In this document: one piece after another, positions 1-12,472 of the stretch
Layout: each line of letters begins with the position of its first letter
How positions within the stretch are numbered: position 1 is the stretch's first letter
From: Mangifera indica
Taxonomy: Eukaryota > Streptophyta > Magnoliopsida > Sapindales > Anacardiaceae
Direction: 5' to 3'
Assembly (NCBI RefSeq): GCF_011075055.1
Contig: NC_058144.1
Coordinates: 14,251,807-14,315,806 of the forward strand
DNA: 64,000 nt
Notes under the pieces: generated by a model
What the model was told of the DNA's origin: nothing
Database searches by the model: none
The model's input: the letters and a program-made list of their open reading frames with translations, nothing else
Made by a program: the position numbers and the translations under genes

Positions 1-325
1 GTTCATTATCTTTAGCCCTTTTTATGCACCATGCATGAAATGTTAACTCTGCCTTTTTTAACAATACACGAGTGTATACCTATTATAGTCCATGCTCATT
101 CATGAACACAAATAATAAATAATCAAGTCAACTAAGAGGAAAAAAATGGAAATACCCTTATATGTATCTATGGGTGTTATAGATACCATTTTAGAAAAGC
201 TAATATTATAGCCAATGCATTAAGTAGGAAAGTCTCACTGGCCTAGATATTTGTACAGAGAGAGTTACACAAACATAAGAGCTTGAAAATCTAGTTTTTT
301 TTTTTTAACTTTGTATGATTGAGAC

Positions 326-1085
326 ATGGTCAATGCTCTAATGAACATATTAGAGCCCCTTAAAATGACCATTGACCAATACTCAGGTGTTTATTATCCT
401 ACCACTTATTTAATTTTATATTCGATATTTGACATTAGTTTTATTTTTAAGAATATATGTTTTATGACGTTTTTGGAGAAATTGCAACAACGACAGAGGA
501 TAAATTTTAAATATATAAGAAAGAAACACATTTACTATTTGTTGTAGCTACCATCTTAGACCCTAGGATAAAATTATTAAAAATAAAAAATTTATTAGAA
601 GTTATGAGTGATAATTTGTTAGATTCTTTGAATTATAAAATAGATGGCATTGAATAATTTTTACTTGAAATATATAATTTTTATGAAAATAAATATAAAG
701 AAACGTCACAGACTTTGGAATCACGAGTACGTTTATGTGGTTTATCTAAAGATAAGTCAAGTATATGGTCTATCCTCTGCAAAGTGCAAAGGTAACTAGC
801 ATGTATGTCAAAGTTCCAATTATAGTGAGTTTTGTAATTTTGTTAATGTTGATTATTTCCTTGAAATTATGAATCAAGAAGATGACTCTTTTGATTTTTT
901 TGGCATGGTGGAAAACACATCAAAATATGTATCTTATGTTTTCTGCCACGACATGTGACCTAATAATGCCTCCAACGTTTATTGTAGCATCGAAAACTTT
1001 TAATGCAAATGGATGCATATTGGATAACAGATTATCACACTTACACCGAAATATAGTTGATGCGATAATTTGTATGAAAGTTTAG
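326..1085 (+). pseudogene. hAT-superfamily transposase remnant (Ac-like), decayed
   Basis: No single open frame survives, but two stretches resemble the C-terminal half of plant hAT transposases. Around 326-600 the translation carries an ILEPLK...YPTTYLIL stretch followed by the family hallmark ATILDPR near 550-580. At 882-1085 an open piece contains FLAWWKTHQNMYLM, a PPTFIVASKTFNANG stretch and LHRNIVDAIIC, which correspond to the hAT dimerisation domain (WWK...YP.LS...D.L..P.STVASE..FS..GR.LD...L....EALIC). Stops and frameshifts lie between the blocks. The conserved serine-glutamate of ASE reads ASK. I could not place terminal inverted repeats or an 8-bp target duplication, and the 5' half is not visible. 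It is a dead fossil; hAT identity is fairly secure, the exact ends are not. Confidence 0.75.
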
Positions 1086-1090
1086 GTGAC

Positions 1091-2370
1091 TGCAGAATTC
1101 AAGTTGTAGAGTAGTGTAGGGGAGGATATTTTTTAAGAAGACTAGTGTTATGTACACAAAGAATTTTCACAACTATATGCATAAATAATTACATGTTATC
1201 ATATGATTATATAATTTATTTTAAAGATAAAACAACCTTCAATTGTATAGTAATATATCATTGTTTGTGCATAAAATTGTATTATTTGTATATAAAGTTA
1301 TACACATTGTTTGTGCACATAATTTTATTGATTGAAAAATTCAATAATTTAGAAGTTGAAGACAAATGAAATATATATAGATAAGAATTGTACCTTGTAT
1401 ATTTTATAATTGAATTTATTTCCATTATGTTTGATTGTTTAATTATTCTATCATGTAACCATTATATTCTTTTATCATAAATAAGAGATTTTTAATAAAA
1501 TTTTTGAGGTATTATCTTTATTTAGATTAGTTTAAAAGCAAATATAAATTATTTTAATTTAATTATATATCAAAATAAAAAATATATATTTATAAATAAT
1601 TAATGAACTGGTCTGTTAAAAACCAACAATTATTAAAAGTTCGATATGATATGAATAAAAAAACCCTAAGTTATGTCAGAGACTTTCATCTATTATTATG
1701 TTAACTCAATCTATTAGGGTTTATCTGCGCTGATAATTATATCAAATAAATACAATTTTAAAATTAATAATTAATTTTATTGTCAAATATTAAATAAAAT
1801 TTTATTATCAAAATATTAAAGAATTTACCTTCTTTAACCTATCTCTCTCTCTCCTTTTTTTTAAATTCAAATTACTCAAACTGTCATCCGATTTTTATTA
1901 CTAGATAAGTGGTAGGCCAACCCCTACTTTTCTAGTTGCCTTGAAAAAAGTGAAACCAAAAAGAAGCTGCAACGTGGTCCTCTCATTTCTCCACCATACA
2001 TTGGGTGACACATGGGCTGTTTGACGAGCGTTAACAGCATAGGTCTCATCCTTATCGTCCGTACTACGATTTGTCTCTCACACATCCACCCTTGCTCCCG
2101 CCGCTTGCTTTCACCCTCTACCCACACTTCGACGCGCGTCTACTCACAAAAATTAAATATTTTCTCGAATAAAATATTGTTTAATAAAGTAATCGAAGAG
2201 AAGCGATTACGTGGCGACCGGGGGTGGCAACCTCCATTCAGCATATTTAAATTTGTTTATTTAAAATTTATAATAAAAAAACAAATCCTGGACTGAGACG
2301 TAGCAAAGCATCCCTCAAAATTCTCACTTTCACTCCCTCACTAACAGTCACGTTCTTTCTCACATTCTGG
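1091..2370. other. AT-rich intergenic DNA and PEAPOD upstream region
   Basis: No gene is visible. The first 800 bases are very AT-rich. From about 1840 there is a CT-rich run and more balanced composition, consistent with the distal promoter of the PEAPOD gene that begins at 2508. A TATA-like AT stretch lies near 2240-2270. Open frames on both strands here have no recognisable domains. Confidence 0.5.
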
Positions 2371-2378
2371 AAATCCCG

Positions 2379-2388
2379 AAACGGCGTC
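2379..2388 (+). promoter_or_regulatory. AAACGGCGTC core-promoter-like motif upstream of PEAPOD
   Basis: AAACGGCGTC lies 120 bases before the PEAPOD start codon. Words of the AAACGRCG type are frequent close to plant transcription starts. A related palindrome lies at a similar distance from the ETO1-like gene (46346). The role is inferred from position only. Confidence 0.4.
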
Positions 2389-2507
2389 ACTTTTACCAAA
2401 ATGTTAAAGAAAAAAAATCAGCTGAAAGTGTAAAGACTTTAAAAGCTCGTTGATCTGCCATCTGTGATTCGGAGGAGGCGTGGATCAGTGACCGGAAATC
2501 GTACACC

Positions 2508-5500
2508 ATGTCACCGGGAGAGATGGTTTCCCGGTCACTTCTCGACAAACCTCTCAACCAACTCACTGAAGATGACATTTCTCAGCTCACTCGTGAAGAT
2601 TGCCGTCGATACCTCAAAGAGAAAGGTTAGTTCACTTGTTTCTTCACATTTAAACGAACATGTAGTAGGATTTTGAGTGAGCTCATAGTTCCTTTTGTGT
2701 GTGTGTGTGTGTGTGTGTTTTTTTTTTTTCTTTACGTTTGTTTGTGTACAGGTATGAGGAGGCCATCCTGGAACAAATCGCAGGCCATCCAGCAAGTGAT
2801 CTCTCTCAAAGCGCTCTTTGAAGCAACGACGGATTCGGAAGCAACCGAGTCACCAAAGAAGCTCAACAGTGTGCGCTTTCTCTTTTTCTCTGCGATCGGG
2901 TTCACTTTGTTATTTTATAAATGAGCTAATCTGTTGTCAATTCATTTGTTTTTTTTTTTTTAAATAACCGAAATTCAAGGCGCTTAGCTGTAATCTTTTG
3001 TTATTTTTAAAATTAATATTAATAAAGAGGTGCGGTTCTTTATCAATTAAATAATTATATTTTTGTAGGTTCCTTCAAATCCCGTTGTTTCAGTTAAGAG
3101 AACGAGAGAAACGGTTTTATACCGACGTCATGATCCCCCCAAGCCCGATGTTTTACTGGCTGCGGACATCGATTCTATTTCTCCCAGGTTTTCCTACAAA
3201 AAGAAATGCTTTTACCTTTTAAACTTATTTTTATCATATAATTAACTTTAAAGCTGGAGGATTTTAGTTGGACACTGTATGTGAGGTTGCAAATGCCTGT
3301 GATTGGGGATTTGTTTATTTTTGGTCGGTAGACTCAATTCTCAACTTGGACTTGGTGGGAATGTTGTTCAAGTGTCTCAGTTAGTTAAGTATACGCTTAT
3401 CACAAATGTGGACGTGTGTGAAAGCTTGCATACATGTTAAATCACTTGGTTAGCTGAGTGTTCTATATGCATATTACACATAGGTTGCTATGATTATCCA
3501 CAACAGTTTGAATCAGATTAGTTGCCAGTTTTGGAATTCCAGGATTGCCATTTGATACAAGGGCCAGTAAAAGTCTATCAGGGGCCCATGAAACTGAGTG
3601 GACATGAGCAGAGATAAAATATTTCTGGGAGATTTATTCAGATATGAGTTCTTGTTTCTCATGAAGATATTGGTTCTGTTCGATCTTCTTCTTGGAGAAG
3701 GGAGGTTCTTTAAATCTTTTAAGAATGTGCGATAATTGAAGGATATTTGAAATAAGATCAAATCATTGCAGATTTAAATATATATAGTGGAAATGCAGTC
3801 TTGTTGTTTGTTAGTTTTTACTACTCTTTGATTGCCATCCTTAGAGAAGTGGTCTATCAAGAAATGTAGAAATGCTTTCTAGATGAATGTAATCAAATTA
3901 CATTACGATTGCTGGATACTATTTTGCCAGGATACTTAAGCGGCTAATGGTTTAGTAGTAGAAAAGTCTTTTAATGGTCATGGGCTTTGAGAATTTTTTA
4001 AGATCCATATATGGATCAACCCAATTATTTAGGAGTAAGTCAATTCATTTATATATTTGTAAGCATCTGTGGATTGTTACTTTGTTCAGTTTACTTTTTA
4101 TTCCTGTGACAACTTCATTCAACTTGCGCATCTGCAGTAGTTTTTGGTATAAAGACAGATAATCAGTAACAATGACTTTTGAGGAAGAGCTAACAGGTTT
4201 CATGAAGTATTTGATTGCTTGTTGAAATTCAAAACTGAAAATTCCTTTAAATTCCAGAACTAAAGTTGCAGCAAATGAGCCAGTAGGACAGATGACAATC
4301 TTTTATGGCGGAAAGGTGAATGTCTATGATGACGTGCCTGGTGATAAGGTGATGAAGCTACTCTTTTCCTTGTCAAACACTGCAATATATGTCATCTTGA
4401 ATTGACTATGTAATGTTATTAAGTGATTTTAGGCACAAGCCGTTATGCAGCTTGCTGCAAGCCCTCTCCCAATAGCTCCATCAGAGGGAAATACAGAAGT
4501 ATGGTCCATTCCATGCCACTTGCAGCCTACAGGTGTCAAAGTTGGCTCAACTTCTCCTGTGTTGATCTTCCCAACTTTACAAACAGGTAGATCTGGTAGC
4601 AGGGTCTGGGGTTTCCATCATCTTTGTTTACTTAACACACACACACACACTCAGATTTGAGATTGTATTTGTATGCATTTGTTTTCCTTGCTGCTATCTT
4701 GTAATAGACATCGTCTGCATAACTTGGATGATAAAAAGAGAGAGAAAGAGAGAATATCACTAAGAAACACATTTTTTCTTACTATGCATCGAACACTTTC
4801 TGTTTTATTTATTTATTTTTATGATGGACAATGTTAAAAGTGAAATTCTTCTAAGTTAGTTCCTTAAGAATTAGTGGTAGACTTATATAGAATAGGTGGC
4901 TTCGTTTGAGTACTCTGTAAGGAGCTTGTGATTCTCAAATAAGAATGCTGGAATACTTTATGTTGTGGCTATTGTACTAGGATAATCTTGCGTTTACATG
5001 CTTGGTTTTCTTTGCAGTGAAAGTGGCAGAAAACTGTCATCTTCCCCAGGAAGAAAGTTACATTTCTTGTGAAGACAGCCATGGTAATTGCTTTTATAAG
5101 GTATCTCTTTAAATTCTTCATTTGATTGGTAGCATCGCACAATACTTGATCAATACTTTGTCAGCATGCTCTTTGTAGGTAATCTATATTCGTTTATTTA
5201 TTGGTTCATGAGACTAGGTTGAACAACTTTTATCAACTATTGGTACAGTGTCACAATCTTTATATTCATTTTGCTCTCTGTAAGAAAGCAGTTCTTTTGT
5301 AATAATAAGTTGTGTCATCTTAGAAAATATAACAGAAATTTTGAATTATCAATACTTTTTTACATCAAAGGTATATCTATTTTGGTAGAAGGGGTCTTAT
5401 TCAACTTTTGAACTATTAACCTTAAAAGATTTATGTCCCCTTCATCATTTTGGAACTTTTGTCACACCTTATTAACTTGTTCCATCTTGAGTTACTTTCA

Positions 5501-5906
5501 GATGGCCCAACCGGCAGAAAAGCATCAGTGCAAAGATACCGTGAAAAGCGGAAAGACAGGTATCTTCACTTAATTGTAGGTTGTTTATGACAAGAACTTC
5601 ACAAGCAGCCATTTTGCTTTCCTATATGTTTCTCATACCCTTGTTAGGTGAAGGTTCAAGAACAAGAAAAAAGTAGCAATGCCTTCATCTGCTGGTTTGG
5701 ACATATATTTAAACCATTTGACTAGAGATGAGATCTCAAACGAGCAGCTGAGTCAAAGTGATGTCTGCCTTACTCCCAGATCCAGACCACCTAACATGCC
5801 CATCAGTTGCAGCTTGGTTGAAAATTTTTCGTTGGTTACTAATCACTCTGCTAATCTCAATGACAAAGGTGACAAAAACAGTATCTTGTTGCATGTGCTA
5901 GATTAG
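2508..5906 (+). CDS. TIFY4B: PEAPOD / TIFY4B-type transcriptional regulator (eight exons)
   Basis: Exons read as 2508-2625, 2752-2870, 3069-3187, 4258-4348, 4433-4586, 5018-5083, 5502-5559 and 5654-5906, all with GT-AG borders and phases that join in frame to 325 residues, within the range of PEAPOD proteins. The start at 2508 opens MSPGEMVSRSLLDKPL. Residues about 10-63 form the PEAPOD domain (LNQLTEDDISQLTREDCRRY, then RRPSWNKSQAIQQV). TIFYGG is at residues 132-137. A divergent Jas-like motif (GRKASVQRYREKRKDRFK) is at about 227-244 and lacks the LPIAR degron of JAZ proteins. Family knowledge: PPD proteins act in the nucleus, bind KIX8/9 and NINJA-TOPLESS, and limit meristemoid division and leaf or fruit size. 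A TG repeat plus T tract (about 2698-2729) precedes the acceptor of intron 1. An internal GT at 5869 allows an alternative last exon. Confidence 0.93.
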
Positions 5907-7550
5907 TTAAATACTAAATTATGCAGGTTAGTTTATTATAATATACTCAGACCTCTACACCTGTGTAGAGATAAAATCTGCTATTATATGCTGATCACTG
6001 AAATTGAAACCTGCCACCTACTGCAAGTTGTCTTAGATATTCATAATGTGCTGATGTCTTTGCTGCATCTTTTTCTTTTTCTTTTCTTTTTTTATTCATA
6101 TATTTTTTCTTCTCTCCCTCTCTCTTTTGGGTTAGGAACAGAGGTTACCATAGAAATAGGAGAGTAAACTAGACCTTGAGACAAATGATAGGTGAGTAAG
6201 AAACTATGTTTGTGCCCTTAAATGGAAGTTTCCTGGCGTCTCCAAAAAGAAGATAAGAGAAGAGTGGCATCTATTGAATAAATATTATGTTTTTGTGTAT
6301 CCTGTCATACTTTACTTTTGTATATGCGCATTTTTTTCCATCTGGTAAGTTTATTAGTACTTGTACCAGGAACTGGCTGGTTCCCCCTTAGTTTGAATTT
6401 TTATGTTTACACTTTTGATCAAACTCCCTTAAATTTAACTAAAATCCATTTTGGGGGTTAATTTTATTATCAACTGTGCAATGATAGCTCGTAGACAATG
6501 AAGCTGGTCTTGGCTGCCCATTAGGTATGTTTTAAATGTGGCTTCTGCTTGACTAGTCTTACTGGTTGCTCATGAACTAAAATATTCAAGACCAACTAGT
6601 TAAAGAGTTACAGCTTTTAAACATATGGTGTAAAATCAAAATGATGGTTTGTAGATATGTAGAGATGCAATACGATGATGTTGAAATCACCTATTTCTTT
6701 ATATGAAACTATGCCTGAGAAATAATTCTTAAGTGAGAAGTATGTTAGCACCCAAGTGACATTATGGTCAGCTTTTGGTACTCTTTGAATGTGCCAGGAC
6801 TGCCAATATTCCATGAGCACCTTTTTACATTATAATTTTGTAATTTCCAAGGAATAGGCATTGTTTTGACTCTGTAATCAGAATGAATGATTTCTTATTG
6901 TTATTTGCGGATATTCAGGAATGTTGAGTATAGAGAGGACTGATCAACTGTGACATCTTTGCTGGAAAAGAGTTTTTTTTCCCTGGGCATATTTATCCTA
7001 GCTAACTATATGGTAAGTAAGCAGAATGCATTATGTAGCTGACCTCAGTTGCGGCAAGTACCTTTTGAGTTAGATGACAAAGAAATTCACAATTTCTGTG
7101 TCACTAGTTGACGTGGATGAAATAAATGGTCAGAACTCATGAGGCTTAAAAGGAGCATTGTTGTCCGTTTTTACCGAGTTAAGAGTTTGTTTTTCAACTA
7201 GACTTGAGTTACCCTTTATGTAGTATTAGAACTGACTGATTTTGCCAATGTGTCTGCATCTAATCAAATGTTCTTAAATTCTCTATAACTGCTTGATGTA
7301 TGTTCGACTTTTACAATTTGTTGACGTCTGCAAATTTTAACTCTTGTCCTGTGTCACATGGAAAATAGAGCTAATAACGTTTCTGTCATTAATTGAAGTA
7401 CACATCCTAGTTACCAAATCTGCAATTCCCAACAGTTGGCCCAATCCCATTAAAGCCCAGAACAGTTGTTCAAATACCATATACTATTATTTCAGTTGTG
7501 CTATTGATTATTTTAATAGTAATGTTATGTTTGTTTTGAATGAGTATTAA
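5907..7550. other. 3' flank of PEAPOD, no separate gene seen
   Basis: The composition resembles transcribed non-coding plant DNA (T-rich with scattered AG acceptors) for about the first kilobase, so it may hold the 3' UTR or spliced UTR exons of PEAPOD. No domain-bearing open frame was found on either strand, and the short minus-strand frame at 6617-6820 has no family resemblance. Confidence 0.45.
6136..6167 (+). CDS. TIFY4B: Possible alternative last coding exon of PEAPOD
   Basis: If splicing uses the GT at 5869-5870 inside the last long exon, a strong pyrimidine-rich acceptor (about 6067-6135, ending GGGTTAG) joins in phase and adds GTEVTIEIGE before a stop at 6165-6167. The protein would be 323 residues instead of 325. 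Phase fit and acceptor strength support it; no transcript evidence is available here. Further AG-flanked blocks near 6489-6525 and 6918 could be untranslated exons. Confidence 0.5.
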
Positions 7551-7654
7551 TTTAACTACTAAGAATTTATTTTATTATTAATTTATAATTTTTCAATTAC
7601 ATGGTAAAATATTATTGTTGATATTTAAATTAATACTTATTATAGGTCTATTGT

Positions 7655-8230
7655 TCGAATTAGAGATAAAAATGTTATATGACAACTATTTAAAAAAACT
7701 AAAAATTTATTATATTTGTCTTTTTAGGTTTTAAAACTAATAATTTCTTCATAATCCAATGTTTGTAGAGTGATTAAATACCCCTAGGGTTGTTTTTCTC
7801 TTCCTCTCGGCAATGATATATAAAATCGTTGGATAAATACATCATTTTTGTGCATTATAGATCGACGTCAGAAGATGATGACAAACCCTTCGTCCTCGTT
7901 TTTTGATGTTGATCTACAACATATGAAGATGATTTGTTTTCGTCTACCTGAAGAGATGTTTGTCTTTTTGTTAGACGAAGACGATTTATTTTTATCTGAT
8001 AACTTCGGTTAAAGATCGGTATGTTGGGGTGGGAGAAGAGGAGTTGGGGAAGGTCCATCATTGGAAATAGTCACAGGAGAAGGGAAAAAAAAACTTTAAA
8101 GGGGATTTGATCACTTTTCAAACCTTGAGTTAAAGGGAATTATTAGTTTTAAAATCCAGAGGGTAAATTTTTAGTCTTTTAAAATTTTTTTTGTTAAATG
8201 ATATTTTTATCTTTAACTTTAACAATTAAT
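7655..8230. mobile_element. Non-autonomous long-inverted-repeat element, copy A
   Basis: The left arm at about 7655-7752 (ending GGTTTTAAAACTAATAATTT) is an imperfect inverse of the right arm at about 8130-8228 (AATTATTAGTTTTAAAATCC and following). The inside is richer in GA/GC and carries GAAGATGA/GACGAAGA words. The same architecture recurs at 52600-53440 and 54150-54960. No transposase is encoded; the minus-strand frame at 7855-8061 is probably accidental. Ends and target duplication are not resolved. Confidence 0.5.
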
Positions 8231-8664
8231 TTTAATAAATTGGTAACTATTTGAATTTTTTTTAAGTTAACAAGTTGAAAATTTATTATTTCATTAAGCT
8301 TTTTTTATTGAGTGGGGTGGGGAGGAAAGTGGAGGAAGAGAGGTGGGTGTGTGTGGAGGTTTTTATTTTAAATGTTTAGTGCCATATAGATGTTCCTTGG
8401 TTGATTCCACGCTACTTCAAGGATGTACATATTCTTCAACCATCACAGAGACCAAACAATTTTCTAAATTATGCCCTCCACTCTACCCCTTCACAACGCA
8501 CCACGTGCTAATTTTTTTTTTTTGGTTAATTATAATTCCTGCCTATTAAATCTCTACGTTCCCTTCATCTTTCGATGTTATGGGGTTGTTTTTTTATTTT
8601 GATAAATTTGCAATTAGCATCGGCTAAGAATAAAATCAAGTCAACGGAAGGCACAATAATGGGC

Positions 8665-9306
8665 CTTTGGGTTGGGTCAATTCATATAATTTTTAAGGCT
8701 CAAGATTATACTTTATATATATAAGGTTGGTCTATTTAAACAAATTTAAAAAAAAAATTAAATTAAAAAATTTAAATATAAATGTTTTTAATTATTAAAA
8801 TTGAGGACAGTCTCACTTGTGATGGAGGAATATTATGGTTATATGATGAAAAATATTATAAATTTATAACACAATATAAATAAATTAATTTACATAATAT
8901 ATAATTACAAACATCAATAAAATATATATATCATACCATTTGTCTATTCGTCTTCAATGTCTAAATTTTTGAATTTATTTGACATTGGATCTATTTGTAA
9001 TATTTTATAATAATAAAATTGAAATTAAAATAGAATTATAAACACAAAAAATTATTATTTGTGAATTTAAACAGTTTCTGAAAGAGAGTTGATGAGAAAA
9101 AATGAGATTGAAAATATAATGAAAGAATTAAGATTGAAAAATTTGTAAATAAAATTGAAAATGAAGAAGATTTGAATTGGTTTATATAGCAAAAATTAAA
9201 AAAATTAAAAAATAAAAACCGTTGAAGGCTTCTAATTGTCCATTTTAATTTTTTAATTTTTTAATAGTGTTGAGTTAGGTTAGGTCAACCCATAGGCCTA
9301 ATATTA
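8665..9306. mobile_element. Candidate non-autonomous DNA element bounded by GGCCTWTGGGTTG inverted ends
   Basis: GGCCTTTGGGTTGGGTCAA near 8667 faces an imperfect inverse copy, GGTCAACCCATAGGCC, near 9283-9299. Between them is about 600 bases of extremely AT-rich DNA with a TATATAGCAAAAATT promoter-like stretch near 9184 and an AAAAACCGTTG word that I associate with hAT-type 5' regions. There is no coding capacity. Classification as a hAT derivative is tentative. Confidence 0.35.
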
Positions 9307-9473
9307 AAGCTCATAATTCGATTTAGAAGGCCTATGGGTGGAACTTGACACGCTATAGTGTCAGACTAGACCCTTTCAAGCCAAGCCTTCATTTGATCCA
9401 ACTCAATTAACGTGTCTATGAGTAGAGATGTGCACATGTTATGATGTCCAAGTGCACACCCCAGGTTCCCACA

Positions 9474-9827
9474 TTAGTATAATGCAAAAATGATTGGCCC
9501 AAAAGTTAACAGTGGCAACTTTCCTAGCTTACTTGAAGAACTTTCATTCCTCGCCACCAATGGATTCTTAAAACATGGATTAAAGGAATATTGCACTTCT
9601 TGTATGACCATCATTCCATTGAAGTGTAGCATCGGAACCATCATCACCTTCAAACATATTTCGACTTCAAAAATAAGATTATAATTATCCAAAAAGATTG
9701 GTTACAAATTCACTTGTGTCTTCGCATTGATCGTCTTTAAATAATTTGGGCACTTACATGTCCTCAAGCCATATTGAAGAACTAACTTGGAAGAAAGAAA
9801 TTTATGAGTGGCATTAGTATCCACCAT
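9474..9827 (-). pseudogene. LTR-retrotransposon aspartic protease (retropepsin-like) fragment
   Basis: Reading from 9827 down, the minus strand opens MVDTNATHKFLSSKLVLQYG, the DTGATH-F-S active-site region of retroelement or plant retropepsin-like proteases, with N in place of the glycine. Further on come LDNYNLIFEVE and VPMLHFNGMMVI, matching the downstream beta region (D.YD.ILG...PM). One stop interrupts the frame near 9700. No reverse transcriptase follows, so it is an isolated fragment, probably of a Ty3/gypsy-type polyprotein. Confidence 0.6.
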
Positions 9828-9924
9828 TGTTGTTATATCTGTTAGGTTACTATCCTACAACCAATTAGATATGTTGTAATTTATAATTATCTATTACGTT
9901 AGTGCCTTACAACCAATTCAAATT

Positions 9925-10720
9925 TGTGGCCACAATAGATTAAATAGTGCTCGATTCGAATCATTCAATCATTGATACATATAAGTTCATATAGAGAAGT
10001 TCATGAGATAGACATTATATTTGTATCTCAGTCTCAAGAGATAATGGTTGATGAAGGGATAATATTGTATGTAACAGTAGAGTTGATTAGAATTAGAGTT
10101 GTTCATTGATACTCTTTTAATCGGGTGACTATGATGTCTTACTAGAGGCCAATCTTGGTTTATGTTTAGATTCAATCTGAATCTGAATACTGTCAAATTA
10201 ATGGAGAACCTATGGTTACACATAATAGAAGTTGGTCAAACTCCGGAGGTATTATATTATTCGATTCAGATCTAATCCAAATTCTGGATTAAGGTTTTGG
10301 AGAACTCAAGTTTTGTTTGAATTCAAACACATGAGAAATCATGTTTTGAATCAAACTCTTATTTAATTTAAGTATGAGAATTATGTTTTAATTTAAATTA
10401 TGATAATTTTGAGTTGTTTAGATAAAACAAAAAGTCTAAAATGATTATAATATCCATTAGATTATGATTTATCCTAATTGCATAATGTTGAAATTATATA
10501 TCTATTGGATTAGAATTTATCCTAATGGGATAATATTGAAATCATATATCTATTTGGATTAGGATTTATCCTAATTGTCCTAATTGGATAATGATTAAAA
10601 TCATATATGGGTTTGATTAAAACTCTAGCTCCGAAGGTATTTTCTATATAAAGACCATGGTGTTTTTCAATTTTATTGACGTCGAATTTTATAAAAATAC
10701 CCGTCCTATATACCATGAAT
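9925..10720 (+). mobile_element. Truncated copia LTR (plus orientation), same family as copia-1 and copia-3
   Basis: Bases about 9925-10260 align by eye with the 3' LTR of copia-3 (about 63410-63740). Shared landmarks are a GGCCACA/GCCACAGTGGG stretch, the CTCAAGAGATAATGG / CTTAAGAGATATTGG block and the GATGTCTTACTAGAGG / GATGCTTTACTAAAGG block. Downstream a TATA box (TATATAAAGACC) at about 10648-10659 suits an LTR promoter. The start of the LTR is missing and no coding region follows, so this is a relic. Confidence 0.6.
10455..10612 (+). repeat. Short tandem repeat, about 50-bp unit, three imperfect copies
   Basis: The word TTATCCTAATTG/GG followed by ATAATGTTGAAAT and a TATATCTATTGGATTA stretch recurs three times inside the LTR relic, just upstream of its TATA box. 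Such repeats are common in the U3 region of plant copia LTRs. Confidence 0.7.
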
Positions 10721-11389
10721 TCCTAGTAGTTTTTCAATATACAAAACCTCTTTTTGCTCATGCTTCATATGGATATTGAGATTCTGTTAGGATTTTCGGG
10801 TTATTAGAATCTGACGAAGGTAGCAAAATATAATATAAAATTTTTAATCATCCAGAAAATTCCTTAGGATCATATTTTAGGTTTGATTATCCATGAATCA
10901 TGACAAAGCAACCATAGTGTGTTTTAAGAACATGATACCTGTGTTCGTAGGCTCCTTTGTCTTTATGTGGTAATGAACTTGTTATCTAACCCACTATAAG
11001 GTGACACCTTAGTATCCACACGAAGCACGAATGAAATGAATGTCGAAATCAATCACTTAAGGTTGCTAAGGCTTGATGAATGGGGAGGGTATTAATTTAT
11101 AGTGTTTGGCAAAAGTTTTAAAATTGTGAAAATCGTTTTGTATTTATAAAACACAATGAATGATTGTTCATGGCACATGAATGATCACTTATCCTTGATT
11201 CTTTTCCTATATGATATGTGATTTATCTAGATTTTGGGCGCGTATTTAAATGAAACTTGGAAAAAGTTTTATCCTAATGCATGTCACCATGAACAGACAT
11301 TCATGGTCAAGAAAAAAAGTCAAATTGGGTTGATTCAATCCCATTGGACAAGTCTAATTTAATCATGATTTCTTCTTTATTCAAATACC
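10721..11389. other. Intergenic or retroelement debris, no gene
   Basis: No coding signal. A few words (GAATGATTGTTCATGG, GAACAGACATTCATGG at 11130-11310) resemble the repeated ATGAACA/CATTCAT words in the gypsy LTRs of this window, so part of it may be a decayed LTR piece. Confidence 0.35.
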
Positions 11390-12376
11390 CATAAATTTTC
11401 ATCAAATAACCTCATACCTCTGGAGTCTGAATCAACCCCTATATGTGACCTATAAGCTCTCTAAATTTAGATCGAATCTCGACATAGACCAATATTGGTC
11501 TCTAGCAAGACATCATGGCTACTTGGTTGACAGAGTGTCAATGAACAACTCTAAGCTTTGTCAACTTCATAGTTATGCATAAAATAATCTTTTTGTCAAT
11601 TGATATCTTTCAAGGTTAAGACATAGATATGTGTCTATCTCAGCAACTCCTCGATATGAATTGATGTGCATCAATAATCGTATAACTTGGATCAAGTTAT
11701 AACTTGGTCCCACTATGGCCACATTTTTGAGTTATTAGTTTTTCAGTATTCTGATTCGAGATATCATCTCTTATGCTTAAAAATGAAAATTCCTCTATTG
11801 ACTCACTATAGCATCCATATAGATCTCAAATAGCCAATCATCACCTTTACGGTTATCCCAATTATGACAATACCTTAGGTGGCATCAAACTATATCGATC
11901 CTAGTACGAGATGGTCTAATGACCTCAAATCTAAGGATTATATATACCCATGAGTTAGAGGATTTGTTTCATATACATTAGAACAACTATTCATATGAAA
12001 ATCCTTTTGTCAAGTAGTTCGATGAACACATCTATAACGTACACTCATGTGTTACTCCAAGCTGACAGCTAATTGCTTTGACATATAAAAACTGTCATCA
12101 TTTTTTGATAGAGTCACTTAACACTATGATAATTTCATTTCTATTACTTATTCCCTTGGTCAAAGTAATATCGAGATTATGGATGTTTCTAGAATGAAAA
12201 TCTAACGTGTTCATAGGTTCCTATGATCAATTGTCTAATCCCCTCATCATGATTCTACAAACATATTATGTACACATTTATATGAACAAATAATAAATAA
12301 CTTTTATTAATAAATAAATAAATTACAATATACATCAACACAAATCAATTGACTTTAAGATACCACCCGAATAGAT
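11390..12376 (-). mobile_element. 3' LTR of copia-1 (minus orientation)
   Basis: The reverse complement of this stretch matches the 3' LTR of copia-3 from 62757 on: the shared start (GGTATCTTAAAGTCAATTGA against GGTGCCTTTGAACCAATTGA), a polypurine-like AAAGGGAGGAAT just before it, ATCATAGTGTTAAGTGA, AGTAACACATGAGTGTACG and the final GATGTCTTGCTAGAGACC block. Another piece of the same LTR, also reversed, is at 40845-41260. The low-coordinate end is approximate. Confidence 0.75.
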
Positions 12377-12472
12377 TCCTCCCTTTAGTGAGTTGGAAAG
12401 CAATATTCTTGCCACGTAAAGATTGGATGAGCCATTTGTTGGGGGTTGTTGCCCTAGAGCCAATCCTAATAA

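Noticed and set aside
2535..2795. Minus-strand 86-residue frame over PEAPOD exon 1
   Set aside because: Antisense to a coding exon and dependent on the TG/T repeat; no domain.
9490..9684. Plus-strand 64-residue frame
   Set aside because: It is the complement of the retropepsin-like fragment, which explains the open frame.
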